In this document: positions 53,851 to 63,804 of the stretch, piece after piece
Layout: every line of letters starts with the position of its first letter
How positions within the stretch are numbered: position 1 is the stretch's first letter
Assembly (NCBI RefSeq): GCF_900103665.1
Contig: NZ_FNGY01000006.1
Location: 496,001-560,000 of the forward strand
Origin: Pedobacter steynii
Lineage (GTDB): Bacteria; Bacteroidota; Bacteroidia; Sphingobacteriales; Sphingobacteriaceae
DNA: 64,000 nt
Direction of reading: 5' to 3'
The notes under the pieces: model-generated
The model's input: the letters and a program-made list of their open reading frames with translations, nothing else
Database searches by the model: none
What the model was told of the DNA's origin: nothing
Program-made: the position numbers and the translations under genes

Positions 53851-55700
53851 TCGAGGATCAACCGGTAATGGATGTTCATCGTGCTGCGGATTTCAAGTTT
53901 TGATTTGGTCAGTTCCAGCATAGATTTCCATTCTTCTCTGCTCAGTTCGTTCTGCTGACTTGGAGTGATCACAATATCAGTCGTTTTGATAAAGCCTTCT
54001 TTTGGATTTGGCGTCGACATGAGTCCTTTCCGGATATTGACTGCTTTGATCTTTGTCCCGAGCTCGTAGAAACAGAAATTAATAATGTCAGATTGAGTAA
54101 CGAGCCTGTTTCCTGTCGTAAGGCCGTATTTATAAGCCTGAACCCGGTTTCCTGCATTTAATCTGGCCCTTCCACCTTTAGAATTACTCAGTAGAAACAG
54201 GCTTTCCGGCATCACTTTGCTGCTTTCAAAAGATTGCAGGTGACTTCCCGAACGGATCTGGTTTCCCATTTCTGCATTGGTGGTCCAGAACTCTAAAAAC
54301 ATGATGTCAGCATTGTTCAATGGCTTTACAATCACATAGTTCAGCAGCTCTTTGATCATGCTCAATTGTGCCTTTGTTTTCTGCTCAATGATCGAGATAT
54401 TTTGTTCGAGGTCTTTTAAAGAGCTGTTTAAAAAGTCGGAACCATAAGCAGAAAAAGCAGCTTTTTCATCTCTCAGTAGCTCAAAAAGATAGTCGACAAC
54501 TTCCTTCGCATTCCGGCCATCAAAACGCTCTGAGCCACCGTACCGGATGGAAAATGAACCTACATTGCGATCGTCATAATGCGTATGCGGAATTTCTGTA
54601 TAGGTGTTTCCCAGCTTGTCGCTAAGGGCATGTACAGATAGAAACTGGTCATGGTCCTGTAGCTTTACCGGGATGATATTGGTCATCATTTTTAGGCGGT
54701 GTTTGATCTCAAACATCCGCTTATTCACTACAGGGAAGGCATTGGTAGAAATGTGCAGCTCATCGAGCATCACATCAGATATGGCGGCAGGAAACTGGAC
54801 TTTAAACCAAAGGACAGGCTTTTTAAAGCTAACCAGGCTTCCCGGTTGAAAGACATTTTCAAATTCCTTGGGATAAAGTTGCAAATAAGGATGCGGAAGG
54901 AAGATATTCTCGTCGTCGATGGTGAGGAAGCGGCTGGAATAAAAGGCCTGTATGTCCTCATTGAGGAGGTTCAGTATATCATGTTTTTCAAATGGCGACT
55001 GGAAGTTGTTTTCCGGTTCCATATGGAACTTATTCAGGGAGACGTTGACGGGGGCATTGTTGATCGACCATTTGGACAAAGAAAGGAGGTCATAAGTATG
55101 GTCATTTACCACGTAGTTTCTCCAGTCAAAATAAAAGCTCATGCCTTTAAAGGTCGGGAGTCCCGGCGTAACTTCTACGCCGATATAGATGGTGTTGTTT
55201 TCCAGTGAATTCCCTGGAATGGTATTGCTGAGCAGTAATTTGTTGTGCTGTCCGTCAATCTGAAACAGGTTATTCCCATTGGCGAGGTAAGAAACGCCGG
55301 AATTGAATACTTTTACCGGTTTCAGCGGGCTAAAAAACACGTCTACCGCATTTTCTTTATTGGATTCGTTTTTGTCTTTTAACTTTTTCCGGTGAAAGAA
55401 CTGTGTCTTCGTATCAATGGTCTCTATGGCCTCAAAAGGCCTTGCATGAAGGATCGCATGTGCGGGAAGGGCGGAGGTGAGGGTATCTGAGGCGAGTATG
55501 CGGGAGATTTTGTCGAGTATTCTGTTTTCCAGATTTTTAACATCGTTGGAAACCCCGAATATTTCCGTGCTCAGCGCTTCGATGATCAGTTTAACCAGTG
55601 GATCGAAGTCGTTGGTGTTTTTTATTCCCCAATAGTCTTGTGCATTTTTAAGGATTCTATTTCGGATTTCGTCTTTTGAAGAGTAAAATATGTTTTTCAT
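53847..55700 (-). CDS. tssF: T6SS baseplate protein TssF
   Basis: A 617-residue TssF-type baseplate protein. The N-terminal FDPLVKLIIEALSTEIFGVS and the following ASDTLTSALPAHAILHARP are the conserved opening of TssF/VasA, and the C-terminal part resembles the phage wedge-like assembly region. It is downstream of tssE on the minus strand (83-nt gap) and ends in a 4-bp overlap with the convergent tssG. Confidence 0.82.
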   Translation of the reverse strand: MKNIFYSSKDEIRNRILKNAQDYWGIKNTNDFDPLVKLIIEALSTEIFGVSNDVKNLENRILDKISRILASDTLTSALPAHAILHARPFEAIETIDTKTQFFHRKKLKDKNESNKENAVDVFFSPLKPVKVFNSGVSYLANGNNLFQIDGQHNKLLLSNTIPGNSLENNTIYIGVEVTPGLPTFKGMSFYFDWRNYVVNDHTYDLLSLSKWSINNAPVNVSLNKFHMEPENNFQSPFEKHDILNLLNEDIQAFYSSRFLTIDDENIFLPHPYLQLYPKEFENVFQPGSLVSFKKPVLWFKVQFPAAISDVMLDELHISTNAFPVVNKRMFEIKHRLKMMTNIIPVKLQDHDQFLSVHALSDKLGNTYTEIPHTHYDDRNVGSFSIRYGGSERFDGRNAKEVVDYLFELLRDEKAAFSAYGSDFLNSSLKDLEQNISIIEQKTKAQLSMIKELLNYVIVKPLNNADIMFLEFWTTNAEMGNQIRSGSHLQSFESSKVMPESLFLLSNSKGGRARLNAGNRVQAYKYGLTTGNRLVTQSDIINFCFYELGTKIKAVNIRKGLMSTPNPKEGFIKTTDIVITPSQQNELSREEWKSMLELTKSKLEIRSTMNIHYRLILD

Positions 55701-55783
55701 CGTTTAGAGAATGATTGGTGTGATGGATTAACAGGACTGTCTATAATTGTGTGCATAGTATCCTTAAAATAGAACAATTTGAT

Positions 55784-56218
55784 TTAGCTGGATAATGGGC
55801 TTAAAAAGAGACCGGTGTTGAAATAATATTTTTCTCCTGTTATATTCATTTTTCCCCAGATAGAGATATCTACCTTTTTCTTAATTTCTGTAACATTTCT
55901 GATGGAAAATATCTTCTCTACCTCACTCATTTTAATTTCTACCTCTACCTGGTACAATCTGGGCTCATATTGCGTGATGGAGCGCAATAAGGATTGGCGG
56001 AATTTTTCTTCCCAGGTGGTTTCGCTTACAATTAACTCGAAATCCAGGTCCCAGATTTCACATCCGAAATTACGGTTGTGCCGATGTTCCCCATACCTCG
56101 TAAAAATGATGAGTTCTATGTTTTGAGAGATGGATTTTCCTATATCAGCCTCTTTCAAATCCTTGTTTTCGAAGATGTTTTTTAGTCGAAATGGTTTATT
56201 GTACAGGAAATCTGACAT
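55784..56218 (-). CDS. tssE: GPW/gp25-like baseplate protein TssE
   Basis: A 144-residue protein related to phage T4 gp25 wedge proteins. The stretch ELIIFTRYGEHRHNRNFG followed by CEIWDLDF is the gp25 core, which helps start sheath polymerisation. I chose the ATG at 56218 (MSDFLYNKPFRL), because the upstream in-frame ATG adds a hydrophobic, non-gp25 segment. It heads the minus-strand tssE-tssF unit, divergent from the plus-strand operon beginning at 56371. Confidence 0.8.
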   Translation of the reverse strand: MSDFLYNKPFRLKNIFENKDLKEADIGKSISQNIELIIFTRYGEHRHNRNFGCEIWDLDFELIVSETTWEEKFRQSLLRSITQYEPRLYQVEVEIKMSEVEKIFSIRNVTEIKKKVDISIWGKMNITGEKYYFNTGLFLSPLSS

Positions 56219-56370
56219 GGCGTTGTGCTTAAATGGAACAATAATTGGTAAAAGGTTAATCAATATTACGTCCAAAAAATGAAATAGGGTGACGTTAGAA
56301 GAAAATTATAAAAAAATGTTTTCGTATTTAAAAACTTAATGCAGCTCAATGCCAAACCAATCATCCCACT

Positions 56371-56889
56371 ATGAAACCAATCAACGCTCAGGAACTTAGC
56401 AGATCTTACCGGCTCTTTGTTTTAAACTTTATCCTGCTTACTTCTTTTGCAATTCTTTGTGTATACCTGTTTTTTTTATCCTCAAAATTTGAATACCAAT
56501 TGCTGGAAAAGGAAGTGAAGCAAACCGATATGCTGCTGGCCAAAAGAAAAGAAATCAATACCAATTTTGATATGATCTTGCAGCGCTTTCAACAACTTTC
56601 CAAATACACTTCTATTGGTTCTGCTGAAATGAACAATCAGGCGATCATGCTGGAAGACATTCAGAACAAAAATTTTAGGATCAGAGAAATTATCAAAGAG
56701 CAGAAATCTGATGCAAGTAGTTTTCAGCTGTACAAAAAGATGACCGATGACGTCGCACAGATGGCAGGGATTCAGGATTCTTTATTTGGAACGAAATTTC
56801 AAATCGCCAACCTGAAGAGTCAGCTGGAATCCTGCCTGAGAACAAATCAGGCCGCAACCAAGAAATTGAAATCAGGAATATTTAAATAA
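56371..56889 (+). CDS. T6SS subtype iii single-pass membrane protein (TssO-like)
   Basis: A 172-residue protein with a short cytoplasmic N-terminus, one membrane helix (about 16-37, FVLNFILLTSFAILCVYLFF) and a long alpha-helical, probably coiled-coil periplasmic part. Small one-helix proteins of this kind, encoded beside tssN/tssR, are assigned to the TssO/TssP group of Bacteroidetes T6SS envelope components. I cannot decide between them by sequence. First gene of the plus-strand operon, 5 nt before a similar gene. Confidence 0.62.
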   Translation: MKPINAQELSRSYRLFVLNFILLTSFAILCVYLFFLSSKFEYQLLEKEVKQTDMLLAKRKEINTNFDMILQRFQQLSKYTSIGSAEMNNQAIMLEDIQNKNFRIREIIKEQKSDASSFQLYKKMTDDVAQMAGIQDSLFGTKFQIANLKSQLESCLRTNQAATKKLKSGIFK

Positions 56890-56894
56890 ACACG

Positions 56895-57383
56895 ATGATT
56901 AAACTGAGTATAAAAGAAAGAAGAGAACAGTTTTTGTTTTTTATCGGAATCTTCCTGTTTACCGCTATACTATTAAGTTTTGGCCTTTTCCACGACTATG
57001 GAGATGGTAGAATGGTGTCCAAACAGGATCTGGCAGATAAGTTGTCGCAAAACGCTGAATTTGAAGAAACGGTGAGAGACCAACGCGCTACAGTGGATAC
57101 CACCTACAAACAAATCATCAAGTTCGATCCGGGGGTACAGGCTGTTTTCCTGGAGAATGACATCAAAAATTCTTTGAGCTCCATCAAGTCAAATTACGAA
57201 AGAAGGGCTTCAGATTTACGCTATAAAACATTTCTTCAAGCCTCACAATTGTACAATGACCTTTTTTACGATAGAAGAGAGCTGAAAGGAAATAACAATG
57301 ATATGGAAGGATTAAACAATTCACTAAAGGATTGTAAACTCTCTACCAATCAGTTGAAACAAACCATGGGCAACCAGAAATAA
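56895..57383 (+). CDS. tssO: T6SS transmembrane protein TssO-like
   Basis: A 162-residue protein opening with KLSIKERREQFLFF before one membrane helix (about 11-33), followed by a helical periplasmic region. The N-terminal basic RRE-F pattern before the helix is what I associate with TssO of subtype iii systems. It resembles the preceding protein in size and topology, so both may be paralogous stalk components. The symbol is a best guess. Confidence 0.6.
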   Translation: MIKLSIKERREQFLFFIGIFLFTAILLSFGLFHDYGDGRMVSKQDLADKLSQNAEFEETVRDQRATVDTTYKQIIKFDPGVQAVFLENDIKNSLSSIKSNYERRASDLRYKTFLQASQLYNDLFYDRRELKGNNNDMEGLNNSLKDCKLSTNQLKQTMGNQK

Positions 57384-57412
57384 CCGAATAAAAACAATCA
57401 AACCACAAGAAT

Positions 57413-58357
57413 ATGGCCGACACGACTACCAATGGAAAATCAGTGAGCAGTAATTCGCAGGGATATATATTTCTGTACATATTTATTGCAATACTCGTTC
57501 TCGCAGCAATCATTTTTTTCTTTAAGAGCTCCGTTTTTGATAAACGTACTGTTGATGCAAGGATCTTAAAAGATGAGCTGTACCTAAATGAAGACCTCGT
57601 ATTTACAGACAATACAAGAAATGCCAAAAAATGGCTATGGGAATTTGGTAATGGCGCCAAATCGAATACACAAAACGGAAGCTACCGCTATTTAAAATCC
57701 GGTTCTTATATCGTGAGATTAACTGTCGACGGAGAGCTGCGTGAGCAATTTCCAGTGAACGTAAGAGATACGGCAATGGCCGCAATAGACACTTTAGTGA
57801 GCATTAACGGACCTACATCAGGGGTGGTTAATGAGGAAGTGCGATTGGAAGCAGAAGGAAAAGCTGGTTTATATGAATGGGCTTTTGGAGAAACAGGACG
57901 CGTGGATGTGAAAGGAAGAACTGCATTGTATACTTTTCATGCACCAGGACAATACATGGTGAAGTTAAGCACCGATAAAGGACACAGACCTGTGTACCAT
58001 ACGATCTTTATTACGGATCCGAACGCGGTAATCGATACTGAATTGGTACTACCGGGAGAAGGAGAGCGTAAAGTAATTGATGACATCAGAGCAAGGCTGC
58101 AGGCCATTGCCAATGGTGCTGACTTTAACTCGAATTATTATTACCTGACCAGGAAATACATGTGTAACAGCGAAAAGGTTACGGTTGCTGTAGAACAGGA
58201 CAACGTGAAAAAGTCCAGCGACTTTTATTCTTACTGTATGGGATTAACTTTTGGTGGTGAAATCGTTGTCGACGAAGCCCAGCTGACCATTAGCCCTACT
58301 TCTAACTGTGCCATCCTGGTAAATATCAAACAACATTCAGCCAAGACTGTAAAATAA
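57413..58357 (+). CDS. T6SS-associated PKD-domain membrane protein
   Basis: A 314-residue protein anchored by one N-terminal helix (about 18-39, FLYIFIAILVLAAIIFFF) and exposed to the periplasm. Two PKD-like beta-sandwich domains are visible: one with WLWEFGNGAKSNTQNGSYRY and GSYIVRLTVDG, the second with LYEWAFGETG and PGQYMVKLSTDKG. A small C-terminal domain follows. PKD folds mediate protein or carbohydrate contacts. By position between tssO-like genes and tssR it is a candidate TssP, which I could not confirm. Confidence 0.7.
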   Translation: MADTTTNGKSVSSNSQGYIFLYIFIAILVLAAIIFFFKSSVFDKRTVDARILKDELYLNEDLVFTDNTRNAKKWLWEFGNGAKSNTQNGSYRYLKSGSYIVRLTVDGELREQFPVNVRDTAMAAIDTLVSINGPTSGVVNEEVRLEAEGKAGLYEWAFGETGRVDVKGRTALYTFHAPGQYMVKLSTDKGHRPVYHTIFITDPNAVIDTELVLPGEGERKVIDDIRARLQAIANGADFNSNYYYLTRKYMCNSEKVTVAVEQDNVKKSSDFYSYCMGLTFGGEIVVDEAQLTISPTSNCAILVNIKQHSAKTVK

Positions 58358-58363
58358 CCATCT

Positions 58364-60721
58364 ATGAAACGAATGATCTCCCTATTAGTACTCATCACCC
58401 AAACTGCTTTTGTTATGGCACAGTCGCCGGCAGCATTTGGGAAGAAAGTGAAATATATGCCTAAGGCTTTCGAAAAGCCATCTGCCAATACCGATTTAAG
58501 CACCGAAGGCAAAACGACAAACTTACCCTGGATCGTTTTCTCCGACAGGGATGAAAATTATACCACAACCGCTCCGGGCGGAAGTCTGATCATGAAGAAA
58601 TTGAACTTCATGGAGCCTTTTTATGTATCCAAAGAAGAAAACGGATACCTGAAGCTGATCAAGTATAAAGCTGGAATGATCAGGGGCAGAAAGATCAATG
58701 ATAAAAAAAGCGCGATCAGCTATGGCTGGATTCCGAAATCAAAGCTGTTGCTTTGGCAGCGTTCTTTTTCCAATCAGAAATCCGGCTATCCGGAGAAATC
58801 TATCGCCGTCATCAATGGTAAAATGCCAATGACGGAATCAAAGTTCTATTATGACAATACGGATTCTGCTTATGTTTACAATTCTCCGGAATTGAAACAA
58901 CGTTCGGCAAAGGTGAGGCTTCATGAGATCTCCTACATTTTCAAAAAATCTGAAGATGGAAAGAAATACCTGATTGGAAATGAAGATCAGCTCGTAGCGG
59001 ATAGCGCAAGAAAAAGTGTTTATGGCTGGATTGCAGCAGATGCGGTGCACAACTGGGGAAACAGGTTGTTCATCTCTCCTTTACAGATCAACTCTTACGA
59101 ACAAAGTGATTCTGTAGCTTTTGCCCTGCATGGCGTACATATGGACCCGCTTCTGGGAACCAACGATGTGATCCTGAGAAGTTCTCCGGTAGTTGCTGAG
59201 GAAGGGAACGGACGTTATGTATTGGGTACTGCTGCTGATGTATACAATAAATCAGACAATAAAGTCATCACGATCAGCGGTTCAGCATTGCCTTACCTGA
59301 GCTATCTTGACCTGAGAAAGAACATCCATAAGATCAATGTGGTTTTTGTAGTAGATGGCGGAAGTCCGATGACAAGGTATTTCTCCGGACTGACGAACAC
59401 GATTCAGTCATTTGAAAATGTTTTCAATGAATATGGTAAAAAACACAATTTAAGCTATGGCGCTGTGGTTTACAGAGATGGTGTAAGTTGTGCATCTACC
59501 GGGATTTTAAGTTCTCCATCTTTATCTCCGGATTACAGAACGCTGATGTCCTTCCTTTCCAAAGAAGCGAAGAAAACAGAAGGATGTAATGGACGGATCG
59601 CTCATCAACCAGTTTATGATGGAATTAAAGCAGGATTAAACCTGTTGAAAAATCACCATAATGAAACAAACCTGATCGTATTGATTGGAAGTACCGGAAA
59701 TGAAAGTTCTACTGCTTATCGTTTGAATCAGCTGACGGAAGATTTTGCTCAGGTAGACGCGAGGTTACTGGCCATCCAAATGTATAGCGATTACGATCAG
59801 TTGTTTAACAACTTCGTATTGCAGTCTAAGAAATTAGTATCTGATGCAGCGGTTTATGCGGCAGACAGAAAGAAAAGATTTTTGGTAAAAGGAGAAGGAT
59901 TAAATAGTACACAGGCTTACAATACGAGTAAACTGGATTCCATTTCTTACTACCTGGATTATCCTAAAAACAGTTTGATTCAGGGTGGGGTAGTTTTCCC
60001 AACTAAAGGATCGGTAAATTCTGCAGAATCGATGAACATTGCCCTGAAACGTTTCATCAAAGAAACGGATATGGACATCAACAGCCAGATCAGCTCTTTG
60101 GATAGCGCTTTCCGCTTAACAGGTATAGCGCGTAAAAACCTATCTGTTACGGTAGAGTCGCAGCTGGAAGCTCCTGTTTACGGTGATGTAGCAGATAAGA
60201 TGCCGCACAATGCGTTTAAATATTACATGACCAATTCTGTTGCGGAAGATATCGTAGCAAAGAACAAATCGTTGCTGCAATACTCGGTGGTCTTAAATAC
60301 AATGGAATTTAAGCAATTGAACGATATCTTTTCTTTGATGATCGGACAGAACCTTCAGCCGGACCAGTCGTCCTTCAGAAGTAAACTGGTAAAGAATTAC
60401 ATCAATATTCAGCGTCAGTTGTTAGATATGGACATCTCCAACAGCGATATCAGGAAAATGAGCCTGGCAAAATATTTTAAGACCGTAACGGGCTTACCTG
60501 TACAAAACGAGCTGTTGAACAAATACACGGTAATTGATCTGAAAAGAGGAAGCAAAATGCCGCAGCTGGATTTTGAGAATTATTTGAAATTCCTGATCAG
60601 CTCAAGTGAGCGCATCAAGAGGAGTACTCAGGTTGGTCAGCAGTTCATTTCCAATGGAAAGACGTATTACTACATCACAGAGCAGAATTTTATTGCTCCT
60701 GTTGAAAAAGAAACCCCTTAG
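58364..60721 (+). CDS. tssR: T6SS subtype iii protein TssR
   Basis: A 785-residue exported protein with a signal peptide ending near residue 20 (FVMAQ). The N-terminal half has SH3-like beta segments; the middle holds a von Willebrand A-like domain beginning INVVFVVDGGSPMTRY. Its metal site reads DGGSP instead of DxSxS, so it may not bind metal normally. Length, vWA-like core and position immediately before clpV match TssR, a periplasmic component restricted to Bacteroidetes T6SS. Confidence 0.75.
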   Translation: MKRMISLLVLITQTAFVMAQSPAAFGKKVKYMPKAFEKPSANTDLSTEGKTTNLPWIVFSDRDENYTTTAPGGSLIMKKLNFMEPFYVSKEENGYLKLIKYKAGMIRGRKINDKKSAISYGWIPKSKLLLWQRSFSNQKSGYPEKSIAVINGKMPMTESKFYYDNTDSAYVYNSPELKQRSAKVRLHEISYIFKKSEDGKKYLIGNEDQLVADSARKSVYGWIAADAVHNWGNRLFISPLQINSYEQSDSVAFALHGVHMDPLLGTNDVILRSSPVVAEEGNGRYVLGTAADVYNKSDNKVITISGSALPYLSYLDLRKNIHKINVVFVVDGGSPMTRYFSGLTNTIQSFENVFNEYGKKHNLSYGAVVYRDGVSCASTGILSSPSLSPDYRTLMSFLSKEAKKTEGCNGRIAHQPVYDGIKAGLNLLKNHHNETNLIVLIGSTGNESSTAYRLNQLTEDFAQVDARLLAIQMYSDYDQLFNNFVLQSKKLVSDAAVYAADRKKRFLVKGEGLNSTQAYNTSKLDSISYYLDYPKNSLIQGGVVFPTKGSVNSAESMNIALKRFIKETDMDINSQISSLDSAFRLTGIARKNLSVTVESQLEAPVYGDVADKMPHNAFKYYMTNSVAEDIVAKNKSLLQYSVVLNTMEFKQLNDIFSLMIGQNLQPDQSSFRSKLVKNYINIQRQLLDMDISNSDIRKMSLAKYFKTVTGLPVQNELLNKYTVIDLKRGSKMPQLDFENYLKFLISSSERIKRSTQVGQQFISNGKTYYYITEQNFIAPVEKETP

Positions 60722-60731
60722 CATTTAGATT

Positions 60732-63245
60732 ATGAGTCTTACAAATATCAGTGAATCAGTAAAGCTAGCCATCAGGGTTGCACAATCCCTGGCTAAGGAA
60801 TACCATAACCCGGAATTTACTGCGGCACACCTGTTAAAAGGGTTGATGCATAAAGACGTGGGATTGAGACAGTTTTTGTCGTCCATAGGGAAAGATGAGG
60901 AATATATCAGTGAATGGGCAGAAGTAAGAATTGAAGAGTTGGATAAAGCAGCCTCGGCTCCTGATGAAGTAAAAGGTAGTCGGGAGATCGCAAAGGTTTT
61001 TGAAGAAGCCGACCATATCCGGATTAAACTCGGGCTGGACCTGATTACGCCGGTATGTATCCTTACTGCATTGTGTAAGCCTACGATAGGATTTAAACCG
61101 GATGAGCTGAAATCATTTCCGATCAAAGAAAGAGAATTACTGGATCTGTACATCAAAGATGAAGAGATTCAGCAGGTTGTTTCGCCTGGAGGATCGGGTA
61201 AGGAGGCAAAAGCTTCGGGAGCGGCCTCGGCTCTTCATAAATACTGTATTGACCGGATTGCCCTTGCCAGAGATGGAAAGACGGATCCGATCATCGGCAG
61301 AGACCGGGAAGCAAGGATGATCATGGAGATTCTTTGCCGGCGGACCAAACCGAATGTGATCATTACCGGTGATGCAGGGGTAGGTAAAACCGCATTGGTA
61401 GATGGCTTTGCGCAGGATATCATCGCTGATAATGTTCCTGAACTGCTCAAAGGAGTTCAGTTGTTTGAGTTGGATCTGGGTTCATTGATCGCAGGAGCTT
61501 CTTATAAAGGAGAGATTGAAGACAGATTGAAGAATATCCTGAAAGAGATCAAGCAATTTGATAAAGCGGTGCTGTTTATCGATGAGATCCATACCCTGCT
61601 TGACAATAAAGGTCCTATTGGTGGCGGGGTGGGCAATTTGCTCAAACCGGAGCTGGCGAGAGGAGAAATCACCGTGATCGGTGCGACAACGATTGATGAG
61701 TACCGTAAAATTATAGAACCTGAACAGGCTTTCAGCAGAAGGTTTGAAGTGCTGCAGGTCAACGAACCGAATGAGGCTTCAGCCATTAAAATGCTGGAGA
61801 AACTGAAGGAAAAATATGAGGACCACCACCAGCTGAAAATTCAGCCGGACTCTATCCCTGAATGTGTAAGGCTGGCAAAACGTTATATGAAAGACCGCCG
61901 CCTGCCGGATTCGGCCTTTGATTTACTGGACCGGACCATGGCTGCCATGAAAATGATGAACGATACTTCTGATAAAGTTTTGGAAGAATTATCGGTCAGA
62001 CTTGGTGAACTGGAAATTTCGGAAGAAGCGGAAGAAATCAGACTGGCGGATTATCGCTGGTTGTACAGTCAGCTGATGGACAAGGTAAGTCCTGTACTTC
62101 TTGGTCAGCTGACCGATGAAACACAGGTAGAAGCCTTTGAAGCGATCGAAGAGTACCATGATTACCTGAGCAAGAACCTGGCGGCATTAAAGCTGCTGGC
62201 GGAACAAAAAACGGATGAAGTGCATAAACAGGACATCGCTTCTATCGTTTCCTATAAAACCGGAATTCCTTTAGGAAAGATCCAGGCTCAGGAAAAAGAA
62301 AAACTCCTGAATATGGAGCAGTTTCTGAAGAGAAGGGTAGTCGGACAGGATCAGGCTTTAAGGGCGGTTTCTGATGCAATCCTGGAATCCAGAAGTGGGT
62401 TGAATAAAAAAGGACAACCAATCGGATCATTTTTCTTATTGGGACCAACCGGAACAGGTAAAACGGAGCTGGCCAAATCTATTGCCGAGTTTCTCTTTAA
62501 TGATGAGAAAGCAATGATTCGCTTTGACATGTCCGAATTCAAGGAAGAACATTCTGCGGCCTTGCTGTATGGTGCGCCTCCGGGATATGTGGGCTATGAA
62601 GAAGGTGGTTTATTGGTGAACAAAATCAGGCAACAGCCGTATTCGGTCCTGCTTTTTGATGAGATTGAAAAAGCACACCCTTCGGTATTTGATACTTTCC
62701 TTCAGATTTTAGATGAAGGACATATGCACGACAGGTTAGGTAAAGAAGGTGACTTCTCCAATTCCCTGATCTTATTTACTTCCAATATCGGAAGTGAGTG
62801 GATTGCTGAACAGGTGGCTAAAGGAGAGATTCCTACATCGCAGCAGCTGATGGAAATTATGGCCCGGCATTTCAGACCTGAATTTTTAGCGCGTTTATCG
62901 GAGATTGTGCCTTTTGCGCCGATCTCAGAGCACAATGTAGTGCGCATCTTTGAAATTCAGTTGAAGAGCTTAATCGAGGCGCTGGACAAACAAGGCATAG
63001 CTTTTGAGATAGAGCCGGAAGCTGTTAAGATGTTGGCTTTGAGTGGATTTACGCCTAAGTATGGGGCCAGACAGTTGTCGGGAGTGATCAGGAATGAGCT
63101 GAGAAGGCCAATTTCCAAATATATCATCTCAGGAGAATTGAAAAAAGGAAACCTGATTGTGATTAAAAAGCACGAAAACGAGGAGCGCCTGGAATGGGAA
63201 ATTATCGAACAAAGTGCGGTAACTGAACTGGAAAACAAAATATAA
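60732..63245 (+). CDS. tssH: T6SS AAA+ ATPase TssH/ClpV
   Basis: An 837-residue ClpB-family disaggregase that recycles the contracted TssBC sheath. Clp-N repeat domain about 1-150; first AAA+ module with Walker A GDAGVGKT (213-220) and Walker B LFIDE (281-285); a middle region about 400-520 much shorter than the M domain of ClpB; second AAA+ module with Walker A GPTGTGKT (571-578), Walker B LFDE (641-644) and the pore loop GYVGY (618-622). It starts 10 nt after tssR in the same operon. Confidence 0.88.
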   Translation: MSLTNISESVKLAIRVAQSLAKEYHNPEFTAAHLLKGLMHKDVGLRQFLSSIGKDEEYISEWAEVRIEELDKAASAPDEVKGSREIAKVFEEADHIRIKLGLDLITPVCILTALCKPTIGFKPDELKSFPIKERELLDLYIKDEEIQQVVSPGGSGKEAKASGAASALHKYCIDRIALARDGKTDPIIGRDREARMIMEILCRRTKPNVIITGDAGVGKTALVDGFAQDIIADNVPELLKGVQLFELDLGSLIAGASYKGEIEDRLKNILKEIKQFDKAVLFIDEIHTLLDNKGPIGGGVGNLLKPELARGEITVIGATTIDEYRKIIEPEQAFSRRFEVLQVNEPNEASAIKMLEKLKEKYEDHHQLKIQPDSIPECVRLAKRYMKDRRLPDSAFDLLDRTMAAMKMMNDTSDKVLEELSVRLGELEISEEAEEIRLADYRWLYSQLMDKVSPVLLGQLTDETQVEAFEAIEEYHDYLSKNLAALKLLAEQKTDEVHKQDIASIVSYKTGIPLGKIQAQEKEKLLNMEQFLKRRVVGQDQALRAVSDAILESRSGLNKKGQPIGSFFLLGPTGTGKTELAKSIAEFLFNDEKAMIRFDMSEFKEEHSAALLYGAPPGYVGYEEGGLLVNKIRQQPYSVLLFDEIEKAHPSVFDTFLQILDEGHMHDRLGKEGDFSNSLILFTSNIGSEWIAEQVAKGEIPTSQQLMEIMARHFRPEFLARLSEIVPFAPISEHNVVRIFEIQLKSLIEALDKQGIAFEIEPEAVKMLALSGFTPKYGARQLSGVIRNELRRPISKYIISGELKKGNLIVIKKHENEERLEWEIIEQSAVTELENKI

Positions 63246-63319
63246 GTAAATAATGTTTTCTTAATTAAATTCAATATTTTTAGTAATAAAAAGATCTTAA
63301 ACCCTTAAATATCAATACT

Positions 63320-63766
63320 ATGTTTAACTATGAAATTGGTGGTAACGAAAGAAAAATAGATACCTCCGAAGCGTTTGCAGACATTGCCTATAATAAAACT
63401 TTATTCATACAAAAGCTGACAGATAATGATCCCATCAAACCTGAAAAAGTGGAGGGTTTAAAAACTGTACAGGAAGTTTTCAACCATTATAAGCCGAAGG
63501 TGAACGTTGCATTTGAAAGAGAAGATGGATCTACCACACCGGAAACCCTTCATTTCAGCAATCTGGGTGATTTTGCGGTAAAACACATCATCAATCAAAG
63601 TACCCATCTGAGCAATGTAAACATCGAAAGGGAAATGTCCCTGAATGTGATCAAGCAACTGAAGTCGAACAAGACTTTGAAAGCTACGCTTGATGATGAA
63701 GAAACAAAAAGTGCTTTTATCAGTGCTTTGAAAAATTTTGTTGCTGAATTAGAAGAGAATAAATAA
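63320..63766 (+). CDS. tssB: T6SS contractile sheath small subunit TssB
   Basis: A 148-residue acidic protein. The segment VFNHYKPKVNVAFEREDGS and the following TLHFSNLGDFAVKHI are typical of the small sheath subunits (TssB/VipA family) of Bacteroidetes. It forms a heterodimer with TssC, whose gene begins 38 nt downstream. A 74-nt AT-rich gap separates it from clpV, with no clear promoter box. Confidence 0.85.
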   Translation: MFNYEIGGNERKIDTSEAFADIAYNKTLFIQKLTDNDPIKPEKVEGLKTVQEVFNHYKPKVNVAFEREDGSTTPETLHFSNLGDFAVKHIINQSTHLSNVNIEREMSLNVIKQLKSNKTLKATLDDEETKSAFISALKNFVAELEENK

Positions 63767-63804
63767 TTCAGTAATCCACCAAAGAACGATTTAAAAATAT
63801 TAGC

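Noticed and set aside
54699..55208. 169-codon plus-strand ORF opposite tssF
   Set aside because: Opposite the conserved tssF reading frame and without features of its own.
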